From Secundilactobacillus collinoides DSM 20515 = JCM 1123 (lineage in GTDB: Bacteria; Bacillota; Bacilli; Lactobacillales; Lactobacillaceae), in assembly GCF_001435975.1 (NCBI RefSeq), contig NZ_AYYR01000067.1, forward strand, positions 39,705 to 103,704: a stretch of DNA of 64,000 nucleotides, given 5' to 3'. This document shows, one piece after another, positions 7,751 through 16,084 of this stretch (position 1 is the first letter of the stretch; each line of letters opens with the position of its first letter). Under the pieces are notes generated by a model. The model ran no database searches and was not told where the DNA came from. It was given only the letters and a program-made list of their open reading frames with translations. The translations under genes were made by a program, and so were the position numbers.

Positions 7751-9214
7751 TCAGACCGTCTTTGGTTTTTCAGTCACCGTTGTCTTCTCCGAGTGGTCCT
7801 GTTTTTCAGCACCCTCAGATACGCCCGCCTTCGCGTGATGTGATAAGAACCAGGCCGGAATAATTGCCACAGCGGTAAACGCAACGGACCAAATAAACGC
7901 CATGTGATAAGCGCTGCTCATGTGAGCCACAGTTGGTAGAACACCCGTCATCTGTTTTGAAATGACAGTGGCTAGGACAGCGGTCCCCAGCGCGCTGCCG
8001 ACGTTTTGAATCATCCGGGTAGCGGTAGTTGCCTGAGAAATCATATTGCTTGGCAGGCCCACAAAGGAATCCGACATGACCGGAATCGTCAAACCGCCCT
8101 GCCCAATGCCGCGGAAGAACAGCATTGCCATGACCAAATACTTACTGGTCGACGCACCGAACCAAACGAATGGCAAGGTGCTGGCAATTGTAATGGCTAC
8201 TGAAATGATAACGATCCAACGAGCACCAAACTGATCGGTGAGTTTCCCCACTTGTGTCCGAGTCAGCAACATACCGACCCCTTGTGCAATCAGGTAGATA
8301 CCGGACCACACAACGCTGAGACCGCGAATGTTTTGCAAGTACAGCGGCAATAGAAACAGTGCCCCATTAACGGTGATGCCGGACATTAACAGAATCACAA
8401 CTGAGCCGGAAAAGTGTGCTGATTTAAAGAGTGACAAACTCACGAGTGCGTTTGCCGGCCGCTTCCAAGCGTAAATGACGTAGGTGATCAACAGTAGTAC
8501 TGCTGCCACCATTGGCCAGATAACACTGGCATGGGTGATGTTGGTATGTTCGCTGAAATTGATAATAGCGACGATCAACAGGCTAAACATCGCTCCAAGG
8601 TCGACAAAGCTGAACCAGTCAAACCGTTTCGTTTTTTGGGTCGCCGGAAAGGTCGGCATCATGACCCAGATCAAGATCAGCGCTGCAATTACGATTGGAA
8701 TGTTGATGTAGAAGATCCAGTGCCAGTTAAGCTGGTCGATGATGAAGCCGCCAATCGTTGGCCCCAAAATTGGTGCAAAGACAACGGGAAGGCCAACCAT
8801 CGCCATGGTGCTGCCAAGATTCTTGCCGCCAGTTGCCCGAACCAGCAACGTGGATAAGAGCGGAATAATCAGACCGGCACCCGCGCCCTGGATAATACGG
8901 CCAACCAGCAGTACCGTCACACTGCCGGCTACTCCGGAAACAATTGAACCTGCTAAGAAAACACTCAGTCCAGCAATGTACAGCGTCTTGCCGCTAAACC
9001 TATCTGCCGCCCACCCGGTAAATAACACCATGATACCCAATGCCAGCACATAGGCCGTCGTAACCCACTGAATCGTGTTCACCGAACTGTGTAACGCGTT
9101 CATGATGGTGTTAATACCGACGTTTGTTACTGTACTATCCAACATTGGCGCAATGGCACCCAAGACTAAAATGGTTGCGATACTTGCAAAACTGCGTTCC
9201 TTTTTTTCTGTCAT
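7751..9214 (-). CDS. MFS drug efflux transporter, DHA2 (EmrB/QacA) family
   Basis: 487 residues with about 14 predicted membrane segments. Motifs: LDSTVTNVGINTIM near residue 25 (motif D1 of 14-TM pumps), GRIIQGAGAGLIIPLLSTL in TM4, and GLPVVFAPILGPTIGG (antiporter motif C). The C-terminus is a charged tail rich in Glu/Lys. Proton-driven efflux of drugs or organic cations is expected. Divergent from a TetR gene with GGTACC repeats between them, a classic efflux/repressor arrangement. Start ATG has GAGGG upstream. Confidence 0.9.
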   Translation of the reverse strand: MTEKKERSFASIATILVLGAIAPMLDSTVTNVGINTIMNALHSSVNTIQWVTTAYVLALGIMVLFTGWAADRFSGKTLYIAGLSVFLAGSIVSGVAGSVTVLLVGRIIQGAGAGLIIPLLSTLLVRATGGKNLGSTMAMVGLPVVFAPILGPTIGGFIIDQLNWHWIFYINIPIVIAALILIWVMMPTFPATQKTKRFDWFSFVDLGAMFSLLIVAIINFSEHTNITHASVIWPMVAAVLLLITYVIYAWKRPANALVSLSLFKSAHFSGSVVILLMSGITVNGALFLLPLYLQNIRGLSVVWSGIYLIAQGVGMLLTRTQVGKLTDQFGARWIVIISVAITIASTLPFVWFGASTSKYLVMAMLFFRGIGQGGLTIPVMSDSFVGLPSNMISQATTATRMIQNVGSALGTAVLATVISKQMTGVLPTVAHMSSAYHMAFIWSVAFTAVAIIPAWFLSHHAKAGVSEGAEKQDHSEKTTVTEKPKTV

Positions 9215-9234
9215 GTTTTTCCCTCGAATCTGTG

Positions 9235-9283
9235 TTAAGATACTGTAGTACCTTTAATATGATATTTATGGTACCACGGTACC
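9235..9283 (+). promoter_or_regulatory. Promoter with putative TetR operators
   Basis: TTAAGA (9235-9240), 17-bp spacer, TATGAT (9258-9263) toward the TetR gene. GTAGTACCTT lies in the spacer and the symmetric GGTACCACGGTACC at 9270-9283; both share GTACCTT and probably bind the TetR protein to control both genes. Confidence 0.5.
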
Positions 9284-9309
9284 TTAAAAATGCAAGGGGT
9301 TTATTTAAA

Positions 9310-9918
9310 ATGGCAGAAAAAAAGAGCACCCGCCGCCGTGGAAAAGCACTGGAAGATGCTGTTCTTTCAACGGTTTGGGCACAATTAAATAAAGTTGGTT
9401 ATGAAAAATTAACAATTTCAGATATTGCAACATTAGCCGGCACCAATAAAAATACGCTGTATCGTCACTGGCCTACCAAGGCAGTGATGGTCATCAGCGC
9501 GTTTAGCAAGTACGGCCCGGAGATCGAGTTTGAACAGCCTGACACCGGTAACCTCCGCGATGATCTGTTTGGGTTGTTCGCCTACTTCCAAAACGCACTT
9601 AAAACGCTCACGACAGGAATGCTTGAAGGCGTTTTGCTCGACCGGTTGCACGACATCACGTTAGATCGGGTCACCGCCTCGCTTGGGGAAAGATCTGAAG
9701 ATAACCGGTTTGCCAAAATCATGCTGACCATTCTCAATCACGCTGCTGATCGCGGTGAGGTCGACATGGCTAACATCAATTCATCATTGATTGGTCTGCC
9801 GCTCGTCTTGCTGGCTTCGGAGATTTTGACGAAGGGTGGCTTATCCGATGACGCCGTCGACCAATTGGTTACCCAGATTTTATTGCCAGTTTATCTGAAT
9901 AGTACGCACCAACACTAA
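9310..9918 (+). CDS. TetR/AcrR-family regulator
   Basis: 202 residues starting MAEKKSTRRRG, with the TetR helix-turn-helix YEKLTISDIATLAGTNKNTLYRHWPTKAVMV at residues about 33-63 and a C-terminal region like TetR_C_16/YbiH types. The ATG at 9310 with AAGGGG upstream is chosen; the longer frame to 9124 would run through the promoter. Divergent from the DHA2 pump, which it most likely represses. Confidence 0.9.
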   Translation: MAEKKSTRRRGKALEDAVLSTVWAQLNKVGYEKLTISDIATLAGTNKNTLYRHWPTKAVMVISAFSKYGPEIEFEQPDTGNLRDDLFGLFAYFQNALKTLTTGMLEGVLLDRLHDITLDRVTASLGERSEDNRFAKIMLTILNHAADRGEVDMANINSSLIGLPLVLLASEILTKGGLSDDAVDQLVTQILLPVYLNSTHQH

Positions 9919-9957
9919 AAACCGTTAAACTCAGGAAAATGAGTTTAACGGTTTTTT
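9918..9957 (+). terminator. Rho-independent terminator
   Basis: AAACCGTTAAACTC, loop, GAGTTTAACGGTTTTTT immediately after the TetR stop codon. Confidence 0.9.
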
Positions 9958-10029
9958 AGATTTTTTTGGCCATGTCTGCCAGCAGCCAATGCCAGAAAAC
10001 GCAGTCCTTTCACACTATTTATTAACGCC

Positions 10030-10908
10030 CTAATCGTTGGCTTTCAACCAACCGTCCAACACTGAAATAAATTCATCATGCTGATCCAGCAGTGCCAAGT
10101 GACGACTGTTCGCAAACAAATGCCACTTTGCCCCCGGAATGTGGTCGTAAACGGACTTGGCAATAAGTGGTGTGCACAGATCATCCGTCCCGTTAGTTAC
10201 CAGCACTGGCACGTGAATCTTGTGCAGGTCACCGGTTACGTCGTAGTCGCTGATGGTCCCGTTTTCGGTAAACTCGTTGGGTCCTTCAGCAATCAAGCTG
10301 GCCCGTTTGCCGTTAGTTTCACGGCGCAGCGGTTCCGGTGAATTTTCATCCGGGTCATCCCAGCAATAGCGTTCCATGTAGCGGTCGTTGGCAGCCAAGT
10401 ACTTCGGCCCCGAGAAGTTGCCGGTTCGTTCAGCTTCAGCGATGGCTTCGCGGTCCTCGTAGCTCAAATAAGAAATCAGCCGGTGCTGTTCTTGCGTCCA
10501 CAGCTTGATGGAAGCTGGCGAGCCATCGATCATCACACTTTTAACGCCGGTCTGATCGTACTGAGTGAGGTACAGCATTTCCAGCATCCCACCCCAGGAT
10601 TGACCCAGCATATGTAGTTCATCCAGGTGCAGATACTTGCGCAGCGCAATCAGTTCTTCGGCCCAGGTCTCCTTAACGTAAACGGATTCGTCTTCGGGCA
10701 GCGACGACTTGCCGCAACCAACTTGGTCGTACATAATTAGCTGCCGGTCGCCAGTTTCAGCGTAGTCGTCCAGTAGTTCAAAATAGTTATGCGATGAGCC
10801 GGGACCGCCGTGAATCAGCAGTAATGGTGCCTTGCCGTTAGCTTCGCCGACAATGCGGTAGTAGGTCTTGAACCCGCGAAATGGCATGTAGCCTTCTTCA
10901 ATTTTCAT
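10030..10908 (-). CDS. pepI: Proline iminopeptidase / alpha-beta hydrolase
   Basis: 292 residues, alpha/beta-hydrolase of peptidase family S33. The oxyanion-hole motif HGGPGSS lies near residue 34, the nucleophile elbow GQSWGGML near residue 103, the acid in NGTDDLCTP and the base in SRHLALL close to the C-terminus. Typical length and arrangement for lactobacillar PepI, which releases N-terminal proline from peptides; cytoplasmic. ATG has AAAGGGGA upstream. Flanked by unrelated genes, monocistronic. Confidence 0.88.
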   Translation of the reverse strand: MKIEEGYMPFRGFKTYYRIVGEANGKAPLLLIHGGPGSSHNYFELLDDYAETGDRQLIMYDQVGCGKSSLPEDESVYVKETWAEELIALRKYLHLDELHMLGQSWGGMLEMLYLTQYDQTGVKSVMIDGSPASIKLWTQEQHRLISYLSYEDREAIAEAERTGNFSGPKYLAANDRYMERYCWDDPDENSPEPLRRETNGKRASLIAEGPNEFTENGTISDYDVTGDLHKIHVPVLVTNGTDDLCTPLIAKSVYDHIPGAKWHLFANSRHLALLDQHDEFISVLDGWLKAND

Positions 10909-10997
10909 GCAATCGATCCCCTTTGATCAAAATGTGGTTTCATGTTCGATTGTACGCTTTCAACCCCGCCAAGCCAAGCACAGGTGAAACGAGATCC

Positions 10998-11885
10998 CTA
11001 TTTCTGGCCACCGGGGCTCATTTTGGATACAGCGCGGGCTTTGGCGACTTGGGCAACCACCACACTCATAAAGATGATTGCTGCACCAACAGCCTCCCGA
11101 CCAGTCAAAACCTCACCAAGCACCAAAAAGGCAAACAATGCAGCAAATAACGGCTCCAATGAAAAGATCAAACTGATCGTCTCCGGATCTAAGACCCGTT
11201 GTGCCAGAGGCTGCACCATGAACCCAAACGCACTGCAAATCAGTCCCAGGGCGAGAATTGCGCCCCACTGCTTGACCGTAGTTGGGAACGTCACCGGTTC
11301 AAACAAGAAGCCTGTTCCCATCCCAAGTCCACCAGCCACGCCCAGTTGCAGAATGCTGACCTTGAGTGTGACCTGACGTTTTTTAGCCCAGTGATCCGAC
11401 AACAGGATGTACACCGCATAGAGCGCTGCGGTGCCAAGGCAGAAAAGTGCACCGCGGTTGAGGACCATGGGACCGCTAGCTGTCAGCAAATAGAGGCCCA
11501 CAATCACCGTAACAGTCGTGACCACAGTCAGCCGACCGGGCCATCGCCGGTGCAGGATCGCGTCAAAAATTGCCACAAATATCGCGGTGGTACTCGTTAG
11601 AAATCCGGCAGTCGAGGCACTGGTCGTTTTCAATCCCACGACCACAGACGTAAAGAGCAGGAACAATAGCAGCCCTAACACAAAACTGATGCCACAATCT
11701 CGTTTAGTTGTTTTCATTAAGGCCTTTGGAAACACGATCGCCATGGCGATAAAGGCAATCATGAAGCACAGCCCCACCACCATCAGCGGGTGCACACCAG
11801 TCAACGCAATCTTCATCCACATGTACGATGCGCCCCAGCCCGCCGTGACGATGAGCATTAACAAAAACGCTTTGGTTCGCGTCAT
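10998..11885 (-). CDS. EamA/DMT-family transporter
   Basis: 295 residues with ten hydrophobic segments in two EamA repeats: GWGASYMWMKIALTGVHP at the start of repeat 1 and FCLGTAALYAVYILLSD opening repeat 2; FSLEPLFAALFAFLVLGE is the usual EamA end motif. Metabolite or amino-acid export is likely, substrate unknown. AGGGGGG precedes the ATG. Divergent from a LysR gene that probably controls it. Confidence 0.9.
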   Translation of the reverse strand: MTRTKAFLLMLIVTAGWGASYMWMKIALTGVHPLMVVGLCFMIAFIAMAIVFPKALMKTTKRDCGISFVLGLLLFLLFTSVVVGLKTTSASTAGFLTSTTAIFVAIFDAILHRRWPGRLTVVTTVTVIVGLYLLTASGPMVLNRGALFCLGTAALYAVYILLSDHWAKKRQVTLKVSILQLGVAGGLGMGTGFLFEPVTFPTTVKQWGAILALGLICSAFGFMVQPLAQRVLDPETISLIFSLEPLFAALFAFLVLGEVLTGREAVGAAIIFMSVVVAQVAKARAVSKMSPGGQK

Positions 11886-11987
11886 ATTTGATTCCCCCCT
11901 TACGCTTCAATACCAACTATTATATAATCAGAACAAGCATAAGGATAATGAATGTTTTTAATTCAACTATTAGGGATCGTGATACAT

Positions 11988-12857
11988 ATGAATCGGTTAT
12001 TAGCGTTAGAAAAAATCGTGGAACTCGGCAGCTTCACCAAGGCCGCTAAATCACTCGGCTACACCCAGTCAGCTATTAGTCAAATGATCACCAGTTTAGA
12101 GAGCGAACAAGGATTTCAACTGGTCACCCGTTCCCGCAATGGTACCCAGCTCACAGCTGAAGGCGCACAGCTCTACCCGTTGATTGAGCAAACGCTTCGT
12201 CAGTACCAAGCCATGCAGGCCAAGGCTGACTCCATTCGCGGGCTGGACGGCGGGGTCATTCGTATCGGGACCATTTCCAGTGTCACCCGGCATTGGTTAC
12301 CGAAACTCATCGTCGAATTCGAACAGCAGTACCCTAACGTACAATTTATTTTTCATCAGGGTGACTACACGTCCATTCCAACCATGATCAGAAATGGTGA
12401 AGTGGATTTTGGCATTGTCACACCGCCAGCGGTTCCCGATTTGCAGACCGTTGTGGTCCGACCAGAGCGAATGCTGGCGGTACTGAACCCCAATCATCCG
12501 TACGCCAACGCGGATGTGGTGCCGCTGACTGCATTGGCCGCCGACCCCTATATCATGGTGGAACAGGGCGATTACAGCGAACCGCTTAACGCCTTTCATT
12601 CAGTAGGTGTCACGCCCAATTTAAAGTTTAAGATTCATGACGATTACGCCATCATGACCATGATTGAAGCCGGTTTGGGCTTCAGTATCATGTCGGACCT
12701 CATTTTGTCGCGAATGCCGTTTGCAATCAACTCATTGCCAACCGAACCGGCGATCACCATGACGTTAGCGTTAGGTTACAAAGATAAGGATTCATTACCA
12801 ATTGCCAGTCAGCGGTTCATTGACTTACTTTTGGCGCGTCGGGACACATTAGCCTAA
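11988..12857 (+). CDS. LysR-family transcriptional regulator
   Basis: 289 residues from the ATG at 11988, giving the canonical MNRLLALEKIVELGSFTKAA start of a LysR winged helix, then SQSAISQMITSLE recognition helix and a periplasmic-binding-fold effector domain. An upstream in-frame ATG at 11952 has a better ribosome site (AAGGATAATGA) and would add 12 residues, so the true start is uncertain. Divergent from the EamA exporter. Confidence 0.9.
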   Translation: MNRLLALEKIVELGSFTKAAKSLGYTQSAISQMITSLESEQGFQLVTRSRNGTQLTAEGAQLYPLIEQTLRQYQAMQAKADSIRGLDGGVIRIGTISSVTRHWLPKLIVEFEQQYPNVQFIFHQGDYTSIPTMIRNGEVDFGIVTPPAVPDLQTVVVRPERMLAVLNPNHPYANADVVPLTALAADPYIMVEQGDYSEPLNAFHSVGVTPNLKFKIHDDYAIMTMIEAGLGFSIMSDLILSRMPFAINSLPTEPAITMTLALGYKDKDSLPIASQRFIDLLLARRDTLA

Positions 12858-12864
12858 TACAGAT

Positions 12865-12880
12865 TGTTTCATGTGAAACA
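12865..12880. repeat. parS-like palindrome TGTTTCATGTGAAACA
   Basis: Exact copy of the element at 5891, 7 nt after the LysR stop codon. Confidence 0.75.
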
Positions 12881-12888
12881 CCGTGCAC

Positions 12889-12933
12889 AAAAACGCAAGA
12901 CTAAACGCTCTAGTAGCGTTGTCTTGCGTTTTT
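12889..12933. terminator. Terminator with nested hairpin
   Basis: AAAAACGCAAGAC pairs with GTCTTGCGTTTTT; a second dyad AACGCT/AGCGTT lies within the loop. Serves LysR and the convergent DUF4097 gene. Confidence 0.85.
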
Positions 12934-12983
12934 CTGCGTGTATATTATCAAAAATGAGTGTTTAACACCACGGCTGCGACATG

Positions 12984-13931
12984 CTACCGCGTTATCCCCA
13001 CATCGCCATCAGTTGAAGACAGGTCATAAATCTGGTTACCCGTTGTTGAACCATAACTGTTTCGAGAAAAACCAAAGATCGTACTGTCGCCATCGGATAC
13101 GTGAGTCTGAATCGAGACGCCTTTATCCGGCGATACCACGCCCATGATATCCCCATCCGTCGTTGTCGCTTTAAAGGTCTGATGGATCTTTTGCTGGTTA
13201 AAATTAATATCGCCATCACTGCTGGATGCACTGACGTTGCGCCAGTCGTTTTGATGGAACGTAATGTCCCCATCCTGCGATTGTACGGTACTGTCCTGCG
13301 CGTTAAATCGGCTATTTGCAATCGTGACATCATCGTATGCCGACAGGGTCAGCCCCTTGGCCGCCACATTGTTGAGTGTCACATCACCATCGCCACCAGA
13401 TGACGAACTTTGAATGGTCAGCATATCGGCCAGACTCATATTCGACAGATTAATATCATTATCACCATTATTGACAATTGTTTTAACCGAAACGTCCTTA
13501 ACGATAACAGTTGAATCACCCGCTGTGGTAACTGTGTTTAATTTCATGTTTTTAGGAATCATAATGGTCACATTCGAATGAGAATAATCATCATACTCGA
13601 AAGAAAAACCGTGAAGTTGAAAACCAGAATGTTGCTTAGCGGTCACGTTCAATTTTCCATCCGACACTGACGTCGTCACTGGACGGCTTTTTGAAGTTTT
13701 AATTTTTACTTCTGGTGTGTCACCCCGTTCAATCATAATTGGGCCAGTAGTCGCTGCATTAATATCAATATCAGTCACCTTTTTGAAGGAGACCGTTTTG
13801 GTCACGGTGTGATTGATCTTAAACCCATTATCCCAATAAATCGACTTCAGTCCGTTGCGACCCAAACCAATAGAAAACAGGATCACGCCAATCACCGCAA
13901 TGATTGCCCCAACAATTGCTGTCTTTTTCAT
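12984..13931 (-). CDS. DUF4097-family beta-strand repeat protein
   Basis: 315 residues. One N-terminal membrane anchor (IVGAIIAVIGVILFSIGLG) and then a repetitive beta-helix-like region with recurring DGD/DGDI units (SSDGDINF, TTDGDIMG, SDGDSTIF, STDGDVGI). Family role is poorly understood; in Firmicutes it travels with PadR/DUF1700 genes linked to envelope stress. Start ATG overlaps the DUF1700 stop by ATGA, so the two are translationally coupled. Third gene of the operon. Confidence 0.85.
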   Translation of the reverse strand: MKKTAIVGAIIAVIGVILFSIGLGRNGLKSIYWDNGFKINHTVTKTVSFKKVTDIDINAATTGPIMIERGDTPEVKIKTSKSRPVTTSVSDGKLNVTAKQHSGFQLHGFSFEYDDYSHSNVTIMIPKNMKLNTVTTAGDSTVIVKDVSVKTIVNNGDNDINLSNMSLADMLTIQSSSSGGDGDVTLNNVAAKGLTLSAYDDVTIANSRFNAQDSTVQSQDGDITFHQNDWRNVSASSSDGDINFNQQKIHQTFKATTTDGDIMGVVSPDKGVSIQTHVSDGDSTIFGFSRNSYGSTTGNQIYDLSSTDGDVGITR

Positions 13932-14572
13932 TTGTGAGCCCGCCTTTCCTCGGCCTTATTCTTCCGCGCCAGTTTACTGTATAACCAGCGGCTGAACGCC
14001 AGTGCCCCGCGGATAATGCCCCGAATGATCCAAACTATCAGCGGAATTAAGAGCACGAATAATCCGATGATTGTCAAACCGCCGCCAATGTACGTAAGTC
14101 CGGTACCCATTGAAGCCCCCAGCACCCCGAATCCGACAAAAAACGCCGTTAATCCGCCAATAAAAACCGCAATAATTGTGACCACGATAGCGAACAGCAC
14201 CGCCGCTAATGTAATGAGCACTGCGGCCATGACCGCGAACGCCACTAGTGCCATGGGAATCGTGACCGGCGTCGATAAAATGGCCAAGCCAATCAGCCAT
14301 ATCGTGCGGACCTGTGTCTTTGATTGCTGCGTTTTTGATCGGGTACTTCCAGTGTCCGGATCATCCAAGATTCGAATGGAGTAATCCGCTAACACCTTGC
14401 GTGCCAGTTGTTTTGGCGTTCCCAATTCAGTTACGATATCATCATAGTTCGTGAACCCGCCGTCCTGTAAGTATTCCGAATAAAAGTTCATCACTTCGTC
14501 ACGCTCGCCATCACTGAGCTGATTCAAATAACTCTCGAACACCTTCAAGTACTTATCCATTTTTCGTTTCAT
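13928..14572 (-). CDS. DUF1700 (HAAS-like) membrane protein
   Basis: 214 residues. An N-terminal soluble helical module (MDKYLKVFESYLNQLSDGERDEVMNF, then YDDIVTELGTPKQLA) is the DUF1700 signature; four or so membrane segments follow, rich in Val/Ile/Ala and Gly, and a basic C-terminus. Two ATGs lie close together (MKRKMDKYL), and the gene overlaps PadR by 20 nt. The N-terminal module is thought to be a sensor or anti-regulator partner of PadR. Confidence 0.85.
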   Translation of the reverse strand: MKRKMDKYLKVFESYLNQLSDGERDEVMNFYSEYLQDGGFTNYDDIVTELGTPKQLARKVLADYSIRILDDPDTGSTRSKTQQSKTQVRTIWLIGLAILSTPVTIPMALVAFAVMAAVLITLAAVLFAIVVTIIAVFIGGLTAFFVGFGVLGASMGTGLTYIGGGLTIIGLFVLLIPLIVWIIRGIIRGALAFSRWLYSKLARKNKAEERRAHK

Positions 14573-14873
14573 CCCCTAACATTGATTCGATCCCGTTTTT
14601 AAACGTCTGCCATTCCCCTCGAATGGTCGCCAGATGCAGTCTGCCGTTCGTCGTAATCTCGTAATAACGCCGGTTACGCCCCTGGTAAGGCTCGTCATAG
14701 GTGGACAGCCACCCATTTTTCTTGAGTCGCCGCAACACCGGGTACATGGTCGATTCAGACACCTTAATGGATGCCTGAACCCGCTGTGTCAGCGCGTAAC
14801 CGTAAAAGTTCTGTTCCGATAAGATGGCCAACACACAGCCATCCAGCAATTCTGAGCTGACTTGAATTGCCAC
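14553..14873 (-). CDS. PadR-family transcriptional regulator
   Basis: 106 residues starting at a GTG with GGAGGTGATAAC upstream. Typical PadR winged helix: LLDGCVLAILSEQNFYGYALTQRV, SESTMYPVLRRLKKNGWL, then RNRRYYEITTNGR. First gene of the PadR-DUF1700-DUF4097 operon. A 21-bp dyad at 14890-14910 just upstream is the likely autoregulatory site. Confidence 0.92.
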   Translation of the reverse strand: MAIQVSSELLDGCVLAILSEQNFYGYALTQRVQASIKVSESTMYPVLRRLKKNGWLSTYDEPYQGRNRRYYEITTNGRLHLATIRGEWQTFKNGIESMLGDETKNG

Positions 14874-14889
14874 GTTATCACCTCCTGTA

Positions 14890-14910
14890 ATATTATATGT
14901 CGTATAATAT
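14890..14910 (-). promoter_or_regulatory. Putative PadR operator / promoter
   Basis: ATATTATA-TGTCG-TATAATAT: two 8-bp inverted arms. The TATAAT-like arms also provide -10 boxes on either strand, so binding here would block the operon promoter. Confidence 0.5.
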
Positions 14911-15063
14911 GATTTCAAATACATCTTACCCGATGCGCACGGGTGCTGTCAAGAATATGATTTTTATTTTTAGTTTGTCAAAAAGGCACTGCTTATCCGT
15001 AGTTATGCCATAATGGTCAAGGAACAAGTTTACGTGACATTAGTCGCGCTAGGGGGCGTGTTT

Positions 15064-15372
15064 ATGCACATTAATCTTTCAAATGCAGCAACTCAGCAGG
15101 TCAAACCAGCAAAAATCGGCTTTTCCTGGACGGTGTTTTTCTTCGGTTGCCTACCGCCATTATTTCGTGGCGACTGGAAATGGTTCTTCATCTTACTGAT
15201 TGTCGAAGCCGTTTTCGGCCTGCCCACTTTCGGCTTTGGTGCCGGCATTATTGGTATTATTTTTTCATTCTTTTATAACAAGATTTACATTAATGATCTG
15301 CTGGATCATGGGTATCAGGCGGCGGACGATTACTCGCGTGAAGCGTTGCGCAGTCATGGGTTTATTCGTTAG
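15064..15372 (+). CDS. DUF2628-like small membrane protein
   Basis: 102 residues. After a short hydrophilic N-terminus comes IGFSWTVFFFGCLPPLFRGDWKWF and a Gly-rich hydrophobic stretch, the pattern of DUF2628 proteins; the C-terminus is soluble (YIND LLDHGYQAAD). Function unknown. ATG at 15064 preferred because AGGGGGC precedes it; the frame extends to 15013 without a ribosome site. Confidence 0.7.
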   Translation: MHINLSNAATQQVKPAKIGFSWTVFFFGCLPPLFRGDWKWFFILLIVEAVFGLPTFGFGAGIIGIIFSFFYNKIYINDLLDHGYQAADDYSREALRSHGFIR

Positions 15373-15383
15373 ATTCACCAAAC

Positions 15384-15421
15384 AAAAAACGTCAGCGAAT
15401 TGGTGTTCGCTGACGTTTTTT
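15384..15421. terminator. Rho-independent terminator
   Basis: AAAAACGTCAGCGAA, loop, TTCGCTGACGTTTTTT. Confidence 0.9.
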
Positions 15422-15539
15422 GGTGCTATATCGATTGTTAATCTACATTTGAAGAGTGTAATAATTTTGTTAATGTTGCATAAATTTTCTTCATTCTAAA
15501 CTGACCATTACGAATATAAATTTAATAATTAGCACCCTT

Positions 15540-15950
15540 TTAAAACCAATTATCACCATGATATGTCTTTAAGATTTTAAAAGATTTTGGAGAAGTCCAA
15601 TTAACTCCATATCCATAATGTCGTGACCCATCATACTTCCCATGCGTTCCACCCGACAAATACCAATTAAACCCATCATGGCCTGAATACCAAGTACGTA
15701 CAACGGCTCCTTTTTGCAATACAAATGGTTTTGCAATTTCATTTTGATAAGCGTACTTTCCCATGTGCATCTTAAAAGCTGCGGTCGGTTTTCTAACACG
15801 AACTTTATATTCATATCTATAACGAAAAACCCAACTGCCATCAACACCATACTTAGACGCTTTTGCTTTAACTGAACCAAATGTACCAAATAAACCAATA
15901 ATGCTGATCAACAATAACAGCTTAACAGTAAATCTACCTCTCAAATCCAT
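15540..15950 (-). CDS. Small secreted protein of unknown function
   Basis: 136 residues with a Sec signal peptide: basic start (MDLRGRFTVK), hydrophobic LLLLISIIGLFGTFG and a likely cut after VKAKA. The mature part (~105 residues) is Lys/Tyr/Trp/Gly-rich and ends in YHGDNWF; it looks like a small beta protein, possibly SH3-like, but I do not recognise the family. Start at 15950 follows AAGGGG by 8 nt. More AT-rich than its neighbours, which suggests recent acquisition. Confidence 0.6.
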   Translation of the reverse strand: MDLRGRFTVKLLLLISIIGLFGTFGSVKAKASKYGVDGSWVFRYRYEYKVRVRKPTAAFKMHMGKYAYQNEIAKPFVLQKGAVVRTWYSGHDGFNWYLSGGTHGKYDGSRHYGYGVNWTSPKSFKILKTYHGDNWF

Positions 15951-16084
15951 AAGAACATCCCCTTGCATTTGATAAGTAAATCATACTATTAATGCTTTTT
16001 ATTGTACATTATTCATTCTAATCATCTGATAATCATAAGAAAAGCCTAATGAATAAGGTTTTCCCAGCAGGTTTTACTAATTTT

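Noticed and set aside
11952..11987. 12-residue N-terminal extension of the LysR protein at 11988
   Set aside because: Ribosome site is good, but it would place extra residues before the usual LysR start; noted as an alternative, not adopted.
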